Shown in pieces: positions 8,946 to 16,169 of a stretch of DNA of 34,348 nucleotides. The stretch is from NCBI RefSeq assembly GCF_022829605.1, contig NZ_JAKSYD010000274.1, positions 1-34,348 on the forward strand, given 5' to 3'. This stretch comes from Methylobacterium sp. E-065 (lineage in GTDB: Bacteria; Pseudomonadota; Alphaproteobacteria; Rhizobiales; Beijerinckiaceae). The stretch's first letter is position 1, and the number at the start of each line of letters is the position of its first letter. A program made the position numbers and the translations under genes. The notes beneath the pieces were generated by a model. It had not been told where the DNA came from. It saw nothing but the letters and a program-made list of their open reading frames with translations, and made no database searches.

Positions 8946-9269
8946 ATGGTTTTGGAACGGGATGCGACCGTCACCGATAAGGGGCAGATGACCGTACCGA
9001 AACCGGTCCGGGACATCCTCCGGATCAGCCCCGGCGATCGCATCCGATTTCGAATCGATGGCGATCGGGTGTCGCTCCATCGCGTCACGGATCAGGACGA
9101 TGCGGATCCGGTCGTGACGGCGTTTCTGACGTTTCTCGCCAGCGACATGACCCAACGCCCGCAAGCGATCGCGCCGCTGACACCGGATCTCGCCGGACGG
9201 ATCGCCGACCTCGTCGGTGGGATTGCGTTCGATCCGGATGAGGACATCGACGGTGCCGTCGCCCTCTGA
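8946..9269 (+). CDS. prlF: Type II antitoxin, PrlF (SohA) family, AbrB/SpoVT fold
   Basis: PrlF is the labile antitoxin that neutralises the YhaV ribonuclease and, alone or in complex, represses its operon. The 107-residue protein starts with a swapped-hairpin AbrB domain (VTDKGQMTVPKPVRDIL, about 9-25; then GDRIRF and GDRVSLHRV). Its C-terminal half matches the layout I recall for E. coli PrlF: an acidic DDADP, then AFLTFLASDMTQRPQ, then an acidic DPDEDIDG tail. The ATG at 8946 is preceded by AGAGG. The stop overlaps the toxin start by 17 bases, the usual arrangement for translational coupling of antitoxin and toxin. Codon use is slightly less GC-extreme than glnE, compatible with acquisition. 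Confidence 0.88.
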   Translation: MVLERDATVTDKGQMTVPKPVRDILRISPGDRIRFRIDGDRVSLHRVTDQDDADPVVTAFLTFLASDMTQRPQAIAPLTPDLAGRIADLVGGIAFDPDEDIDGAVAL

Positions 9270-9801
9270 GCCCGGGTCGACCGAACCAAAGCCTGTCCTG
9301 GCTGGGCCGAGCCCGATCCTGATCAACGGCTGGACGCTCTTCGCGCATCCGCTGCTACTGGACCAGATCGACCGGCTCGTAGACGCCGTCGCGCGCGAGG
9401 CGCGGCCTGTCGGGGATGCATCCGCGCATTCCGCCAACGCCAAGCTTCTGGCGGCTCTCTACAATCTGATCTTCATCCAAATACCCGAGGACCCGACCCG
9501 GACTCTGTATCGCCAAGGCGCGACGCTGGGTCCGGATCGCAAGCACTGGTTCCGCGCGAAGTTCGGCAACGGGCGCTTCCGCCTGTTCTTCCGGTTCGAC
9601 CTCAAAGCGCGCGTCATCATCTATGCATGGGTGAACGACGAGCACTCGCTTCGCACACGCGGCGCCCGAACGGACGCCTACGCGACCTTCGCCCGCATGC
9701 TGGAAGCCGGCCATCCGCCCGACGGATGGGGGGATCTCCTGAAGGTGGCGACGCAGGCCGCCGGGCGATTTGGCGGATTGCGACCGCGGCAGGGAGATTG
9801 A
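9253..9801 (+). CDS. yhaV: Type II toxin, YhaV family ribonuclease
   Basis: YhaV is a RelE-superfamily mRNA-cleaving toxin that arrests translation. The 182-residue product carries family blocks in order: ILINGWTLFAHPL near the N-terminus, ANAKLLAALYNLIF, a central KHWFRAKFGNGRFRLFFRF, then VIIYAWVNDEHSLRTRG and a C-terminal RMLEAGHPPDGW; these parallel E. coli YhaV blocks that I recall. It is longer than the roughly 154-residue E. coli protein at both ends. I chose the GTG at 9253 because GAGGA sits 8 bases upstream; an ATG at 9238 in the same frame is possible. The start lies inside prlF, implying coupled translation. Basic and aromatic residues expected for RNA binding are kept, so the toxin is probably functional. 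Confidence 0.85.
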   Translation: MPSPSEPGSTEPKPVLAGPSPILINGWTLFAHPLLLDQIDRLVDAVAREARPVGDASAHSANAKLLAALYNLIFIQIPEDPTRTLYRQGATLGPDRKHWFRAKFGNGRFRLFFRFDLKARVIIYAWVNDEHSLRTRGARTDAYATFARMLEAGHPPDGWGDLLKVATQAAGRFGGLRPRQGD

Positions 9802-9892
9802 GCGGTGCCCGCATCCGCCTCGCGACGATTCGTACTCCAAACCGTCGACATCGCGTGCTGGCTCGGGCATTCAGAGTGGTCAGGGAGGAACC

Positions 9893-10774
9893 ATGACGGG
9901 CGCGGCGACGATCTCGGGGTCTGAGCGTGAGCGGATCGCCGCAGCGCTTGCCGAGATCGCCTGCGCGGCGGGCGAGATCCTGCGCCGCTATCACCGGGCT
10001 CCCTGCCCCCACGCCCTGAAGCCGGACGGCACCCCGTGGAGTGCCGCCGACGTCGAGTCCGAGGATCTGATCGTCGCCGCCCTGGCCGAGCGATTCCCCG
10101 GGATCGCGGTCGTGGCGGAGGAGCGCGTGGCCGCGGCACGGGGCGAGGTGGTGGCGCCGGCCGACACCTTCTTCCTGGTCGATCCCCTGGACGGCACCCG
10201 CGACTTCCTGGCCGGAACGCCCGACTACTCGGTCAACATCGCCCTGGTGGCGGGCGAGCGCCCGGTGGCGGCGGCCCTGGCGGCGCCGGGCCTCGACCGG
10301 GTCTGGTGGGCAGGCACCGCCGCCGTCGAGGCCGTCGTGACCGCCGGCCGCCCCGGCCCCGGGCGACCGGTGCACGCGCGGGCCGTGCCGGAGGCCGGCC
10401 TCCTGGCGCTCGGCAGCCGCCGGCACGGTGATGCCGAATCCATGACCTGCCTCGCCGCCCTCCCGGTGATGGAGACGCGCCAAGTCGGCTCGGCGCTCAA
10501 GTTCGGCCTGATCGCGGCCGGGGAGGCGGATATCTACGTGCGCTGCGGCCCGACCATGGAATGGGACACCGCGGCCGGCGACCACCTCGTGGCGACCGCC
10601 GGGGGCTGCGTGGTGGTGCCGGGCGGCGGTCCGATCCGCTACGGGCAGCACGGGCCCGACCACCGCAACGGACCCTTCGCGGCGCTCGGCGACCCGTCCC
10701 TGGCCCAGCGCCTCACCCTGCCCGCCTCCTGCGGCACGCGCGTCGGCCGGCCGACGCTCAGCGCGACGTCGTAG
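9893..10774 (+). CDS. cysQ: 3'(2'),5'-bisphosphate nucleotidase CysQ (inositol monophosphatase family)
   Basis: CysQ hydrolyses 3'-phosphoadenosine 5'-phosphate, a by-product of sulfate assimilation and carrier-protein activation, and controls PAPS level. The 293-residue protein shows the Mg2+-dependent phosphatase signatures: WSAADVESEDLI (about 44-55), the Glu pair in VVAEERV, the metal-binding FFLVDPLDGTRDFL with its D-x-x-D-G-T core, and the C-terminal MEWDTAAGDHLVATAGG. The ATG at 9893 follows a strong GGGAGGAA. It may be transcribed alone, about 90 bases after yhaV. Its last 17 bases overlap the end of the convergent YHS gene. Inositol-1-monophosphatase activity is the alternative; the N-terminal layout fits CysQ better. 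Confidence 0.87.
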   Translation: MTGAATISGSERERIAAALAEIACAAGEILRRYHRAPCPHALKPDGTPWSAADVESEDLIVAALAERFPGIAVVAEERVAAARGEVVAPADTFFLVDPLDGTRDFLAGTPDYSVNIALVAGERPVAAALAAPGLDRVWWAGTAAVEAVVTAGRPGPGRPVHARAVPEAGLLALGSRRHGDAESMTCLAALPVMETRQVGSALKFGLIAAGEADIYVRCGPTMEWDTAAGDHLVATAGGCVVVPGGGPIRYGQHGPDHRNGPFAALGDPSLAQRLTLPASCGTRVGRPTLSATS

Positions 10775-11273
10775 ACGCCGCGTCCGGCTGGTCGCGCAGG
10801 CCCGGCCATGCGGCCTCCGCCTGGCCGACGAGGCCGGGATCGGCCAGGAACCGGGCGCGGCGCCCCGCGTCCCGGAATAGGTAGAGGCGATCGCCGATCA
10901 CCGCGAAGACCAGGGGATCGGCATCCACCAAGCGGCCCTCCAGGATGCCCGCGGCGTCGTAGCCCCCGAGCCGGGGAGCGTAGGTGGCCGGATCGTCCCG
11001 GAAGGCCTCGCGGTTGGCGCTGCTGGCGAAGCGCCAGACCCGTCCACCCCAGGTCAGCTCGAACCGGCCCGTCCCGGCGCGCGGCCCGTCCGCCAGAAAA
11101 TAGCTGACCGGATCGAAGCCGTTGAGCGTCAGCAGCACGATCGGCGCCCCTACCGACTCGCCCGCCGCCGGCCGGGCCAGCATCAGGGCGGCACAGACGG
11201 CGAGCACGCGGGTCCGGTGCGACGTGAGGAGAGCGGGGCCGCGGGCTGCGGGGTCAGGACGCGTTAACCACAT
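10758..11273 (-). CDS. Exported YHS-domain protein
   Basis: A 171-residue protein beginning with a charged stretch and a hydrophobic signal-like segment (RTRVLAVCAALMLARPAAG, about 22-40). A YHS-type domain follows: LNGFDPVSYFLADG, then FELTWGGRVWRFASSANREAFRDDPATYAPRLGGYDA. YHS domains are small modules found in metal-transport and copper-handling proteins, and in short periplasmic proteins of unknown role; the Cys of metal-binding versions is absent here. The ATG at 11273 gives a reasonable export signal; the frame is open to 11408 but the extra residues are Arg/Pro-rich noise, and an internal TTG is possible. It converges on cysQ with a 17-base overlap and is divergent from eipA, so both may share the 11274-11441 promoter region. 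Function is not known. Confidence 0.72.
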   Translation of the reverse strand: MWLTRPDPAARGPALLTSHRTRVLAVCAALMLARPAAGESVGAPIVLLTLNGFDPVSYFLADGPRAGTGRFELTWGGRVWRFASSANREAFRDDPATYAPRLGGYDAAGILEGRLVDADPLVFAVIGDRLYLFRDAGRRARFLADPGLVGQAEAAWPGLRDQPDAASTTSR

Positions 11274-11441
11274 CTTGCGAATTCCCACGGAAGCTGGTCC
11301 CACTCGTCCGACCGGACCCCTGCGGGACCGCGGACCCGGACGGATGCGTCCTCCGGGCCGCGGCCGGTGCCGGCCGGGCGGGACGAGAGCGGCACAGATC
11401 CATCGCACGAACCGTTAATCGAACCGGGCGAGGAGACAACG

Positions 11442-12065
11442 ATGACGGCACGAGACGATCGCGGCCCCGACCGGCGCCGCCTGCTGCGCGCGGGCCTCGC
11501 CCTGGCGCTCGGCGCCCCCCTGGGCGCCTCCCTCGGCATGCCTGGCACCGCCCTGGCGCGGGGCGAGGATGCCGACACCCCCGAGACCTTCCGCCCCGGC
11601 GAGGTCGTGGAATCGGGACACCGGTTCTTCGGATCGGTCTCCCGCGGCCTGGCGCTGACCGTCGAGGAGGCGGGCCGGCGCTGGGGCGAGCCGAACGGCT
11701 ACATCCTCGGCCAGGAGGGCGGCGGCGCCGTTGTGGCGGGCGTCCGCTACGGCGAAGGCACGCTCTACACCCGCAATGCCGGCCAGCGGCGCATCTACTG
11801 GCAGGGGCCGTCGGTCGGCTTCGACGTCGGCGGCGACGGGGCGCGCACCATGATGCTGGTCTACAACCTGCCGAACGTGCGCGACCTGTACCGGCGCTTC
11901 GGCGGCGTCGACGGCTCGGCCTACCTCGTCGGCGGGTTCGGCATGACCGCGGTGGTCAACGACCGGATCATCGTGGTGCCGATCCGCAGCGGCGTGGGCG
12001 CACGGCTGGGGATCAATGTCGGCTATCTGAAGTTCACCCGGGAACCAACCTGGAACCCGTTTTGA
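11442..12065 (+). CDS. eipA: EipA-family periplasmic envelope protein (DUF1134)
   Basis: A 207-residue exported protein. The N-terminus has a twin-arginine-like DRRRLLRAG followed by a hydrophobic run ending in GTALA, so Sec or Tat export is likely. The mature part has the DUF1134 pattern of Gly-rich strands: GHRFFGSVSRGLALTVEEAGR, GEGTLYTRNAG, WQGPSVGFDVGGDGAR, VYNLPNVRDLYRRFGGVDG, and the C-terminal RSGVGARLGINVGYLKFT. In Brucella abortus the family member EipA is a small periplasmic beta-barrel needed for envelope stress resistance, and its gene is activated by CtrA. The ATG at 11442 has GAGGAGA upstream. Nearby chpT (about 6 kb left) echoes the Brucella neighbourhood, where I recall eipA lying by chpT and ctrA. 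The molecular function is unknown. Confidence 0.82.
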   Translation: MTARDDRGPDRRRLLRAGLALALGAPLGASLGMPGTALARGEDADTPETFRPGEVVESGHRFFGSVSRGLALTVEEAGRRWGEPNGYILGQEGGGAVVAGVRYGEGTLYTRNAGQRRIYWQGPSVGFDVGGDGARTMMLVYNLPNVRDLYRRFGGVDGSAYLVGGFGMTAVVNDRIIVVPIRSGVGARLGINVGYLKFTREPTWNPF

Positions 12066-12162
12066 CGCTGCGGCGGGACGATTGGATTTCGCCCTTCCGA
12101 TCAACCTGGGCTAGAGTGACGACGGGCCGGGTCTTCCGGCCGGATGCGCGGGTTGTTCCCTC

Positions 12163-12867
12163 GTGATCGAAGCGGTGATGATCTTCGCGCTGGGCTTCCT
12201 GGCGGCGAGCCTGTGCGGCTTGCTGCTGCTGCCGCCCCTCAACGCCCGGGCCGCCCGGCTGGCCCGGCGGCGGGCCGAGGCGCGCCTGCCCCTGTCGCCG
12301 GCCGAGATCGCGGCCGAGCGCGACTTCCTGCGCGCGCAGTTCGCCGTCCAGCAGCGCCGCCTGGAGCGCAAGGCCGAGACCGCGGAGGCCAAGCGCCAGA
12401 CCGAGATGGCGGCGCTCGGTGCCGGGACCATGCGGGTCGCTGCGCTTACGCGCGATGTCGCGGCCCGGGATTCCGAAATCGCCCAGGTCCAGGCGAAGAC
12501 CCGGGAACTCGAGACCGAGCTCGTCCTCGCCCGCGAAGACGGCACAGCGAGCCTCGCCACGCTCCAGGCCCTCGAAGACGCCCACGCCGACTTGCTCGAC
12601 ACGCTCCTGGGCCTGCGGCAGACCGCCCGGCAGGCATCCGGCCTGGATGCAGTGTCGACCGAGCGCGACGACCTGCGCGCGAGCCTCAAGGCGGCCGAAG
12701 AGGCCCTGGCGTTGACGCTCGCGGACCGCTCGGCCGACCGGCAGGCCGGCATCGAGCGGGAGAACGCGGATCTGCGCCGCCGGATCGTCGAAGTAGCCGA
12801 CGCCGTGACGAGCCCGGGCCGCATGCCCCGGGCCGCCCATCCGGTTCCGCAGCCGGAACGGGTCTGA
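12163..12867 (+). CDS. Membrane-anchored coiled-coil protein of unknown function
   Basis: I do not recognise a named family, though similar proteins with one N-terminal membrane helix and a long coiled coil are common in rhizobial-type alphaproteobacteria. The 234-residue product opens with a transmembrane helix (about 5-27, IFALGFLAASLCGLLLLPPL). A basic stop-transfer patch rich in Arg follows (30-42), then alternating Ala/Glu/Arg heptads from about 48 to 215 that should form a cytoplasmic coiled coil. The tail is Pro-rich. No enzyme motif is visible. The GTG at 12163 is the longest start; the ATG at 12178 would still keep the helix, and neither has a strong ribosome-binding site. It stands about 100 bases after eipA on the same strand and may belong to the same envelope cluster. 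Confidence 0.7.
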   Translation: MIEAVMIFALGFLAASLCGLLLLPPLNARAARLARRRAEARLPLSPAEIAAERDFLRAQFAVQQRRLERKAETAEAKRQTEMAALGAGTMRVAALTRDVAARDSEIAQVQAKTRELETELVLAREDGTASLATLQALEDAHADLLDTLLGLRQTARQASGLDAVSTERDDLRASLKAAEEALALTLADRSADRQAGIERENADLRRRIVEVADAVTSPGRMPRAAHPVPQPERV

Positions 12868-13000
12868 CCGGGCTCCGACTTTCCCCCTTGGCGGGTGGGC
12901 GCAAACCGGCGCCGCTCGCCTTGTTTCGACCACGCAAAGGCCCCATCGCAACGCGGACGCCTTCTGCACATCTCCATTTCCCAAGATGGTACGGACACCC

Positions 13001-13303
13001 ATGCGCCTGAAGCCAATCGTTCTCGCCGTCTTGGCGGCCACTGCCCTGACGCTGCCGGCCTCGGCGCAGCAGACGAAGCGCGGCAACGAGACCCTGAAGA
13101 AGTACTGCACCGGCGACTACCTGACCTATTGCGGCAATCTGGCCCCCGACGATCCGGCCACCGATGCCTGTTTCCAGAAGAACTGGAAAAAGCTCAGCGA
13201 GAACTGCCGCCGCGCGATCGACGCCTACGAGGCCGAGCAGGGCCAGAGCACCCCGTCCAAGGGCCGGCAGGGCGCGCAGGACGGCAAGGACCGCCGCGGC
13301 TGA
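13001..13303 (+). CDS. Small exported cysteine-rich protein
   Basis: A 100-residue protein with a clear signal peptide (MRLKPIVLAVLAATALTLPASA, cleavage expected before QQ). The mature part is short and carries four Cys in the pattern KKYCTGDYLTYCGN...DACFQKNWKKLSENCRRAI, likely two disulfides in the periplasm. The spacing resembles a single unit of the cysteine-rich repeat known from Golgi GLG1-type proteins, which also occurs in many bacterial secreted proteins; no function is known for the bacterial ones. The C-terminus is Lys/Gly/Gln-rich and probably disordered. I chose the ATG at 13001 for the best signal peptide; an ATG at 12986 adds five residues. A GC-rich hairpin follows the stop. 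Confidence 0.75.
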   Translation: MRLKPIVLAVLAATALTLPASAQQTKRGNETLKKYCTGDYLTYCGNLAPDDPATDACFQKNWKKLSENCRRAIDAYEAEQGQSTPSKGRQGAQDGKDRRG

Positions 13304-13318
13304 GGCGAGTCTCCCCGT

Positions 13319-13344
13319 CGCGGCCGCGACCTGTTGCGGCCGCG
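13319..13344 (+). terminator. GC-rich hairpin after the Cys-rich protein gene
   Basis: The arms CGCGGCCGC (13319-13327) and GCGGCCGCG (13336-13344) pair perfectly around an 8-base loop, 16 bases after the stop of the small Cys-rich gene. There is no T run, so it would be an imperfect intrinsic terminator or a Rho-assisted stop; it may instead only protect the 3' end of the message. Confidence 0.4.
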
Positions 13345-13431
13345 CGCTCGCGCCCGCGCTCCGCAACCGCTAAGCTCGGGCTCCCGCCGGCGCCCCGCGC
13401 GCCGGTGCCGAGCCTGCCGGACCCGCGCGCG

Positions 13432-13782
13432 ATGTTGTCGAACCCCGTCCTGAAGCTCCTTGCCGTGTCCGGCCTCGCCGCCCTGGCGCTCGCCGCCTGC
13501 GGACGGCGCGGCGCCCTGGAACCGCCCCAGACCACCGCCCCCGTGGCCTCCGCCGCGCAGGCGGGCTCGGACACGGTGAACGGCCGCCGGACCCTGCCGG
13601 TCTCGGTGGGCCTCGGCAGCGGCGCGCCCGAGCCGGATCCGGCCTCGGTCCGCGCTGGGGACGAGCTGTCGACGGCGGCCGTTCCGCCGGGGGGCACCGA
13701 GGCTCCGGTCCAGACCAGCCGCGGTGCGCGGCGGGGCTACCGCGTCCCGAAGGAACCTTTTATTCTGGATCCGCTGCTGTAG
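13432..13782 (+). CDS. lptM: LptM-like small lipoprotein
   Basis: A 116-residue protein with a lipoprotein signal: hydrophobic run LLAVSGLAALALAAC with lipobox LAAC (Cys at about 23), followed at once by GRRGALEPP. That segment corresponds to the GCGxxGPLxxP start of LptM (formerly YifL), which in E. coli assists maturation of the LPS translocon LptD. The rest is a Pro/Ala/Thr-rich tail ending in RGYRVPKEPFILDPLL, a C-terminus common in alphaproteobacterial versions. The ATG at 13432 gives a proper lipoprotein signal. Location directly upstream of lysA is typical for this lipoprotein in many proteobacteria, which supports the call. Low sequence complexity limits certainty about function. Confidence 0.72.
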   Translation: MLSNPVLKLLAVSGLAALALAACGRRGALEPPQTTAPVASAAQAGSDTVNGRRTLPVSVGLGSGAPEPDPASVRAGDELSTAAVPPGGTEAPVQTSRGARRGYRVPKEPFILDPLL

Positions 13783-13865
13783 AGGGCGGAGGCCCGGGGC
13801 TCCGCAACGCGGCTGTGTGCTCCCGGTCATCCATCCCTCGGGCGCGCCCTGCGACCCGGACCGGA

Positions 13866-13881
13866 TGTTTCACGGGAAACA
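13866..13881. promoter_or_regulatory. parS-like palindrome (one mismatch from the ParB consensus)
   Basis: TGTTTCACGGGAAACA differs from the widely conserved ParB-binding site TGTTTCACGTGAAACA only at the tenth base. Flanking bases extend the symmetry to ATGTTTC/GAAACAT (13865-13882). It lies 34 bases before the lysA start codon, outside any gene unless lysA begins at the ATG at 13865. It may be a genuine chromosomal parS, a weak secondary ParB site, or a coincidence. Confidence 0.45.
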
Positions 13882-13915
13882 TTCCGTCCCCGGCGCCAGA
13901 CGAGACACGGCCGAG

Positions 13916-15184
13916 ATGCATCATTTTCACTACCGCGACGGCCGGCTCCACGCCGAGGACGTCGACCTGACGGATCTCGCCGATGAGGTCGGCACCCCGT
14001 TCTACTGCTACAGCACCGCCACGCTGGAGCGGCATTACCGCGTCTTCGCCGAGGCCTTCGCGGGGGACGACGCCCTGGTCTGCTTCGCCATGAAGGCGAA
14101 CTCCAACCAGGCGGTGCTGCGTACCCTGGCGGCCCAAGGCGCCGGGATGGACATCGTCTCGGGCGGCGAGTTGCACCGGGCGCTGGCGGCCGGGGTCGAT
14201 CCCGGCAAGATCGTCTTCTCCGGCGTGGGCAAGACCCGCGGCGAGATGGAGGCCGCGCTCAATGCCGGCATCTTCTGCTTCAACGTCGAGAGCGAGCCTG
14301 AACTCGCGGCCCTGTCCGAGACCGCCACGGCGCTCGGGTTCACGGCACCGGTCTCGATCCGGGTGAATCCGGACGTCGATGCCGGCACCCATGCCAAGAT
14401 CTCCACCGGCAAGTACGAGAACAAGTTCGGCATCCCGATCACCCGGGCGCCGGCGGTCTACGCCACTGCGGCCACCCTGCCGGGCCTCGCGGTCCACGGC
14501 GTCGACATGCATATCGGCAGCCAGATCACCGATCTGGCCCCGTTCGCCGACGCGGCGCGGTTGCTGGCCGGTCTCGCTCGGCAGCTCCTGGCGGCGGGCC
14601 ATCCGCTGCGCCACATCGATTTCGGCGGCGGCCTCGGCATCCCCTATCGCGACGACAATGCCCCGCCCCCCGACCCGGCGGCGCTCGCCGCGACCCTGCG
14701 GCCGCATTTCGCGCCGCTGGGCCTGCGACCGGTCTTCGAGATCGGCCGGATGATCGCCGGCAATGCCGGAATCCTGGTGACCCGGGTGCTGTACGTGAAG
14801 CACAGCGAGGGGCGCACCTTCGTGATCGTCGATGGGGCGATGAACGACCTGATCCGTCCCACCCTGTACGAGGCCTATCACGGCCTGCGCCCGGTGGCCG
14901 AGCCGGGGCCCGACACCCCATGGCGCGTGGTCGATGTGGTCGGTCCGGTCTGCGAGAGCGGCGACTATCTCGCCCTCAACCGCGAGATGCCCGAAGTGAA
15001 GGCCGGCGACCTGATCGCCGTGATGAGCGCGGGCGCCTACGGGGCGGTCCAGTCCTGCACCTACAACACGCGGCCCCTGGTGCCGGAGGTTCTGGTGCGG
15101 GGTCACCAAGCCGCGACCGTGCGTCCGCGCCTCGACGTCGAGGCGCTCGTCGCCCTCGACCGGGTGCCGGACTGGCTGGCGTGA
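13916..15184 (+). CDS. lysA: Diaminopimelate decarboxylase LysA
   Basis: LysA is the PLP enzyme that converts meso-diaminopimelate to L-lysine, the last step of the pathway. The 422-residue length is standard. PLP-lysine K60 is in LVCFAMKANSN; the Gly-rich phosphate loop is HIDFGGGLGIPY; the substrate/PLP motif is present as FEIGRMIAGNAG; and the active-site Cys-Glu of the partner subunit is in VGPVCESGDYLA. A C-terminal AGAYGAVQSCTYNTRP follows. The ATG at 13916 starts MHHFHYRDG as in other alphaproteobacterial LysA; the frame is open upstream, with an ATG at 13865 inside a parS-like palindrome. The phosphate-binding motif is EIGR where most relatives I recall have EPGR. The stop overlaps the following glycosyltransferase start by 4 bases, so the two are co-translated. 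Confidence 0.95.
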   Translation: MHHFHYRDGRLHAEDVDLTDLADEVGTPFYCYSTATLERHYRVFAEAFAGDDALVCFAMKANSNQAVLRTLAAQGAGMDIVSGGELHRALAAGVDPGKIVFSGVGKTRGEMEAALNAGIFCFNVESEPELAALSETATALGFTAPVSIRVNPDVDAGTHAKISTGKYENKFGIPITRAPAVYATAATLPGLAVHGVDMHIGSQITDLAPFADAARLLAGLARQLLAAGHPLRHIDFGGGLGIPYRDDNAPPPDPAALAATLRPHFAPLGLRPVFEIGRMIAGNAGILVTRVLYVKHSEGRTFVIVDGAMNDLIRPTLYEAYHGLRPVAEPGPDTPWRVVDVVGPVCESGDYLALNREMPEVKAGDLIAVMSAGAYGAVQSCTYNTRPLVPEVLVRGHQAATVRPRLDVEALVALDRVPDWLA

Positions 15185-16020
15185 GCGGCATCCCGGAGGG
15201 CGCGGCGGCTGCCGGCCCCCTCCCCCTGTCGATCTTCGTCATCGCCCACAACGAGGCGGACCGGATCGGCGCCACGATCCGGGCGGTGCGCGACCTGACC
15301 GACGACCTCGTGGTGGTCGATTCGGGTTCCACGGACGGCACGCGGGCATTGGCCGAATCGCTTGGCGCGCGGGTGATCCACAATCCGTGGACGGGCTATG
15401 GGCCACAGAAACGCTTCGCCGAGGAGCAGTGCCGCCATGTCTGGCTCCTGAACCTCGACGCCGACGAGGTGGTGCCGGGGATTCTCGCGCGGGAGATCCG
15501 CGCCCTGTTCGCGACGGGCGAGCCGACGAAGCCGGCGTGGCGGATCGGCATCGCCGAGATCTTTCCGGGTGAGGCGCGCCCGCACCCGCTCGCCTACACG
15601 CTGACTCCGGTGCGGCTCTACCGGAAGGATCGCGGCCGCTACGCCGCGTCCCCGGTCCACGACCGGGTGGCGCTGGAACCGGGGGTGACGGCGGGACGCC
15701 TCAAGGGCGTGATCCACCATTTCTCGGTGCGCTCGCTCGGCGACCAGCTCGACAAGCTCAACCGCTATTCGGACCAGCAGGCCGACGACCTGGAGGCCCG
15801 CGGGGTGGTGATTCCGAGCTGGCGGGTGTTCGTCGAGCTGCCGGGCAATTTCCTGAAGGCCTATCTCGGCCGTCGGCATTTCGTGCGGGGCACCTACGGC
15901 TTCCTGACGGCGATGAACTACGCGATTTCGCGGCATCTGCGCATCGCCAAGCACGTCGAGCGCCGCCGCGTAGCGGCAGCCCGCCGGGATCGGGTTGACC
16001 CGCCCGGCTCGACCTTCTAG
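15181..16020 (+). CDS. Family 2 glycosyltransferase, WaaE/KdtX-like
   Basis: A 279-residue GT-A fold enzyme. Motifs: LSIFVIAHNEADRI (nucleotide-sugar binding, about 16-29), DDLVVVDSGSTDGT (about 41-54), the WTGYGPQKRFAEEQ and WLLNLDADEVV block with the metal-binding D-x-D (about 88-98), and the later SPVHDRV. This set is typical of the WaaE/KdtX-like branch that adds a hexose to the inner core of lipopolysaccharide. The acceptor sugar here cannot be told. The start is a GTG whose bases overlap the lysA stop (GTGA), indicating translational coupling. The C-terminal helices (YGFLTAMNYAISRHL) may associate with the membrane surface. It is the last core gene before tRNA-Ser. Confidence 0.83.
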   Translation: MSGIPEGAAAAGPLPLSIFVIAHNEADRIGATIRAVRDLTDDLVVVDSGSTDGTRALAESLGARVIHNPWTGYGPQKRFAEEQCRHVWLLNLDADEVVPGILAREIRALFATGEPTKPAWRIGIAEIFPGEARPHPLAYTLTPVRLYRKDRGRYAASPVHDRVALEPGVTAGRLKGVIHHFSVRSLGDQLDKLNRYSDQQADDLEARGVVIPSWRVFVELPGNFLKAYLGRRHFVRGTYGFLTAMNYAISRHLRIAKHVERRRVAAARRDRVDPPGSTF

Positions 16021-16032
16021 ATCCAGAGCGCC

Positions 16033-16124
16033 GGAGACGTGGCCGAGCGGCTGAAGGCACTCGTTTGCTAAATGAGCATACCCAGAAATGGGTATCGAGG
16101 GTTCGAATCCCTCCGTCTCCGCCA
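16033..16124 (+). tRNA. tRNA-Ser (anticodon GCT)
   Basis: A 92-nt class II tRNA with encoded CCA. The acceptor arms GGAGACG and CGTCTCC pair fully. The D-arm is TGGCCGAGCGGCTGAAGGC. The anticodon loop TTGCTAA (16065-16071) gives GCT, reading AGC and AGU serine codons. A long variable arm (ATACCC/GGGTAT) marks it as a Ser-type class II tRNA, and the T-loop GGTTCGAATCC is canonical. The 3' end is a common integration target, and the gene content changes from core to accessory directly after it. Confidence 0.97.
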
Positions 16125-16133
16125 TCTACCCCG

Positions 16134-16169
16134 AGCCGCTGTAAGTCATTGGCGAACATGCGGCTTTTT
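16134..16169 (+). terminator. Probable intrinsic terminator after tRNA-Ser
   Basis: AGCCGC (16134-16139) can pair with GCGGCT (16160-16165) across a 20-base loop, and the descending arm runs into TTTTTC. The position ten bases after the tRNA CCA fits a tRNA terminator, although the loop is long. Confidence 0.5.

Noticed and set aside
9238..9269. Possible programmed frameshift joining antitoxin and toxin
   Set aside because: The 17-base overlap with a GTG and its own GAGGA site explains the layout as ordinary translational coupling.
15103..16125. Minus-strand frame that starts inside tRNA-Ser (MAETEGFEPSIP...)
   Set aside because: This is the familiar false protein made from the antisense of a tRNA gene plus the antisense of the glycosyltransferase.
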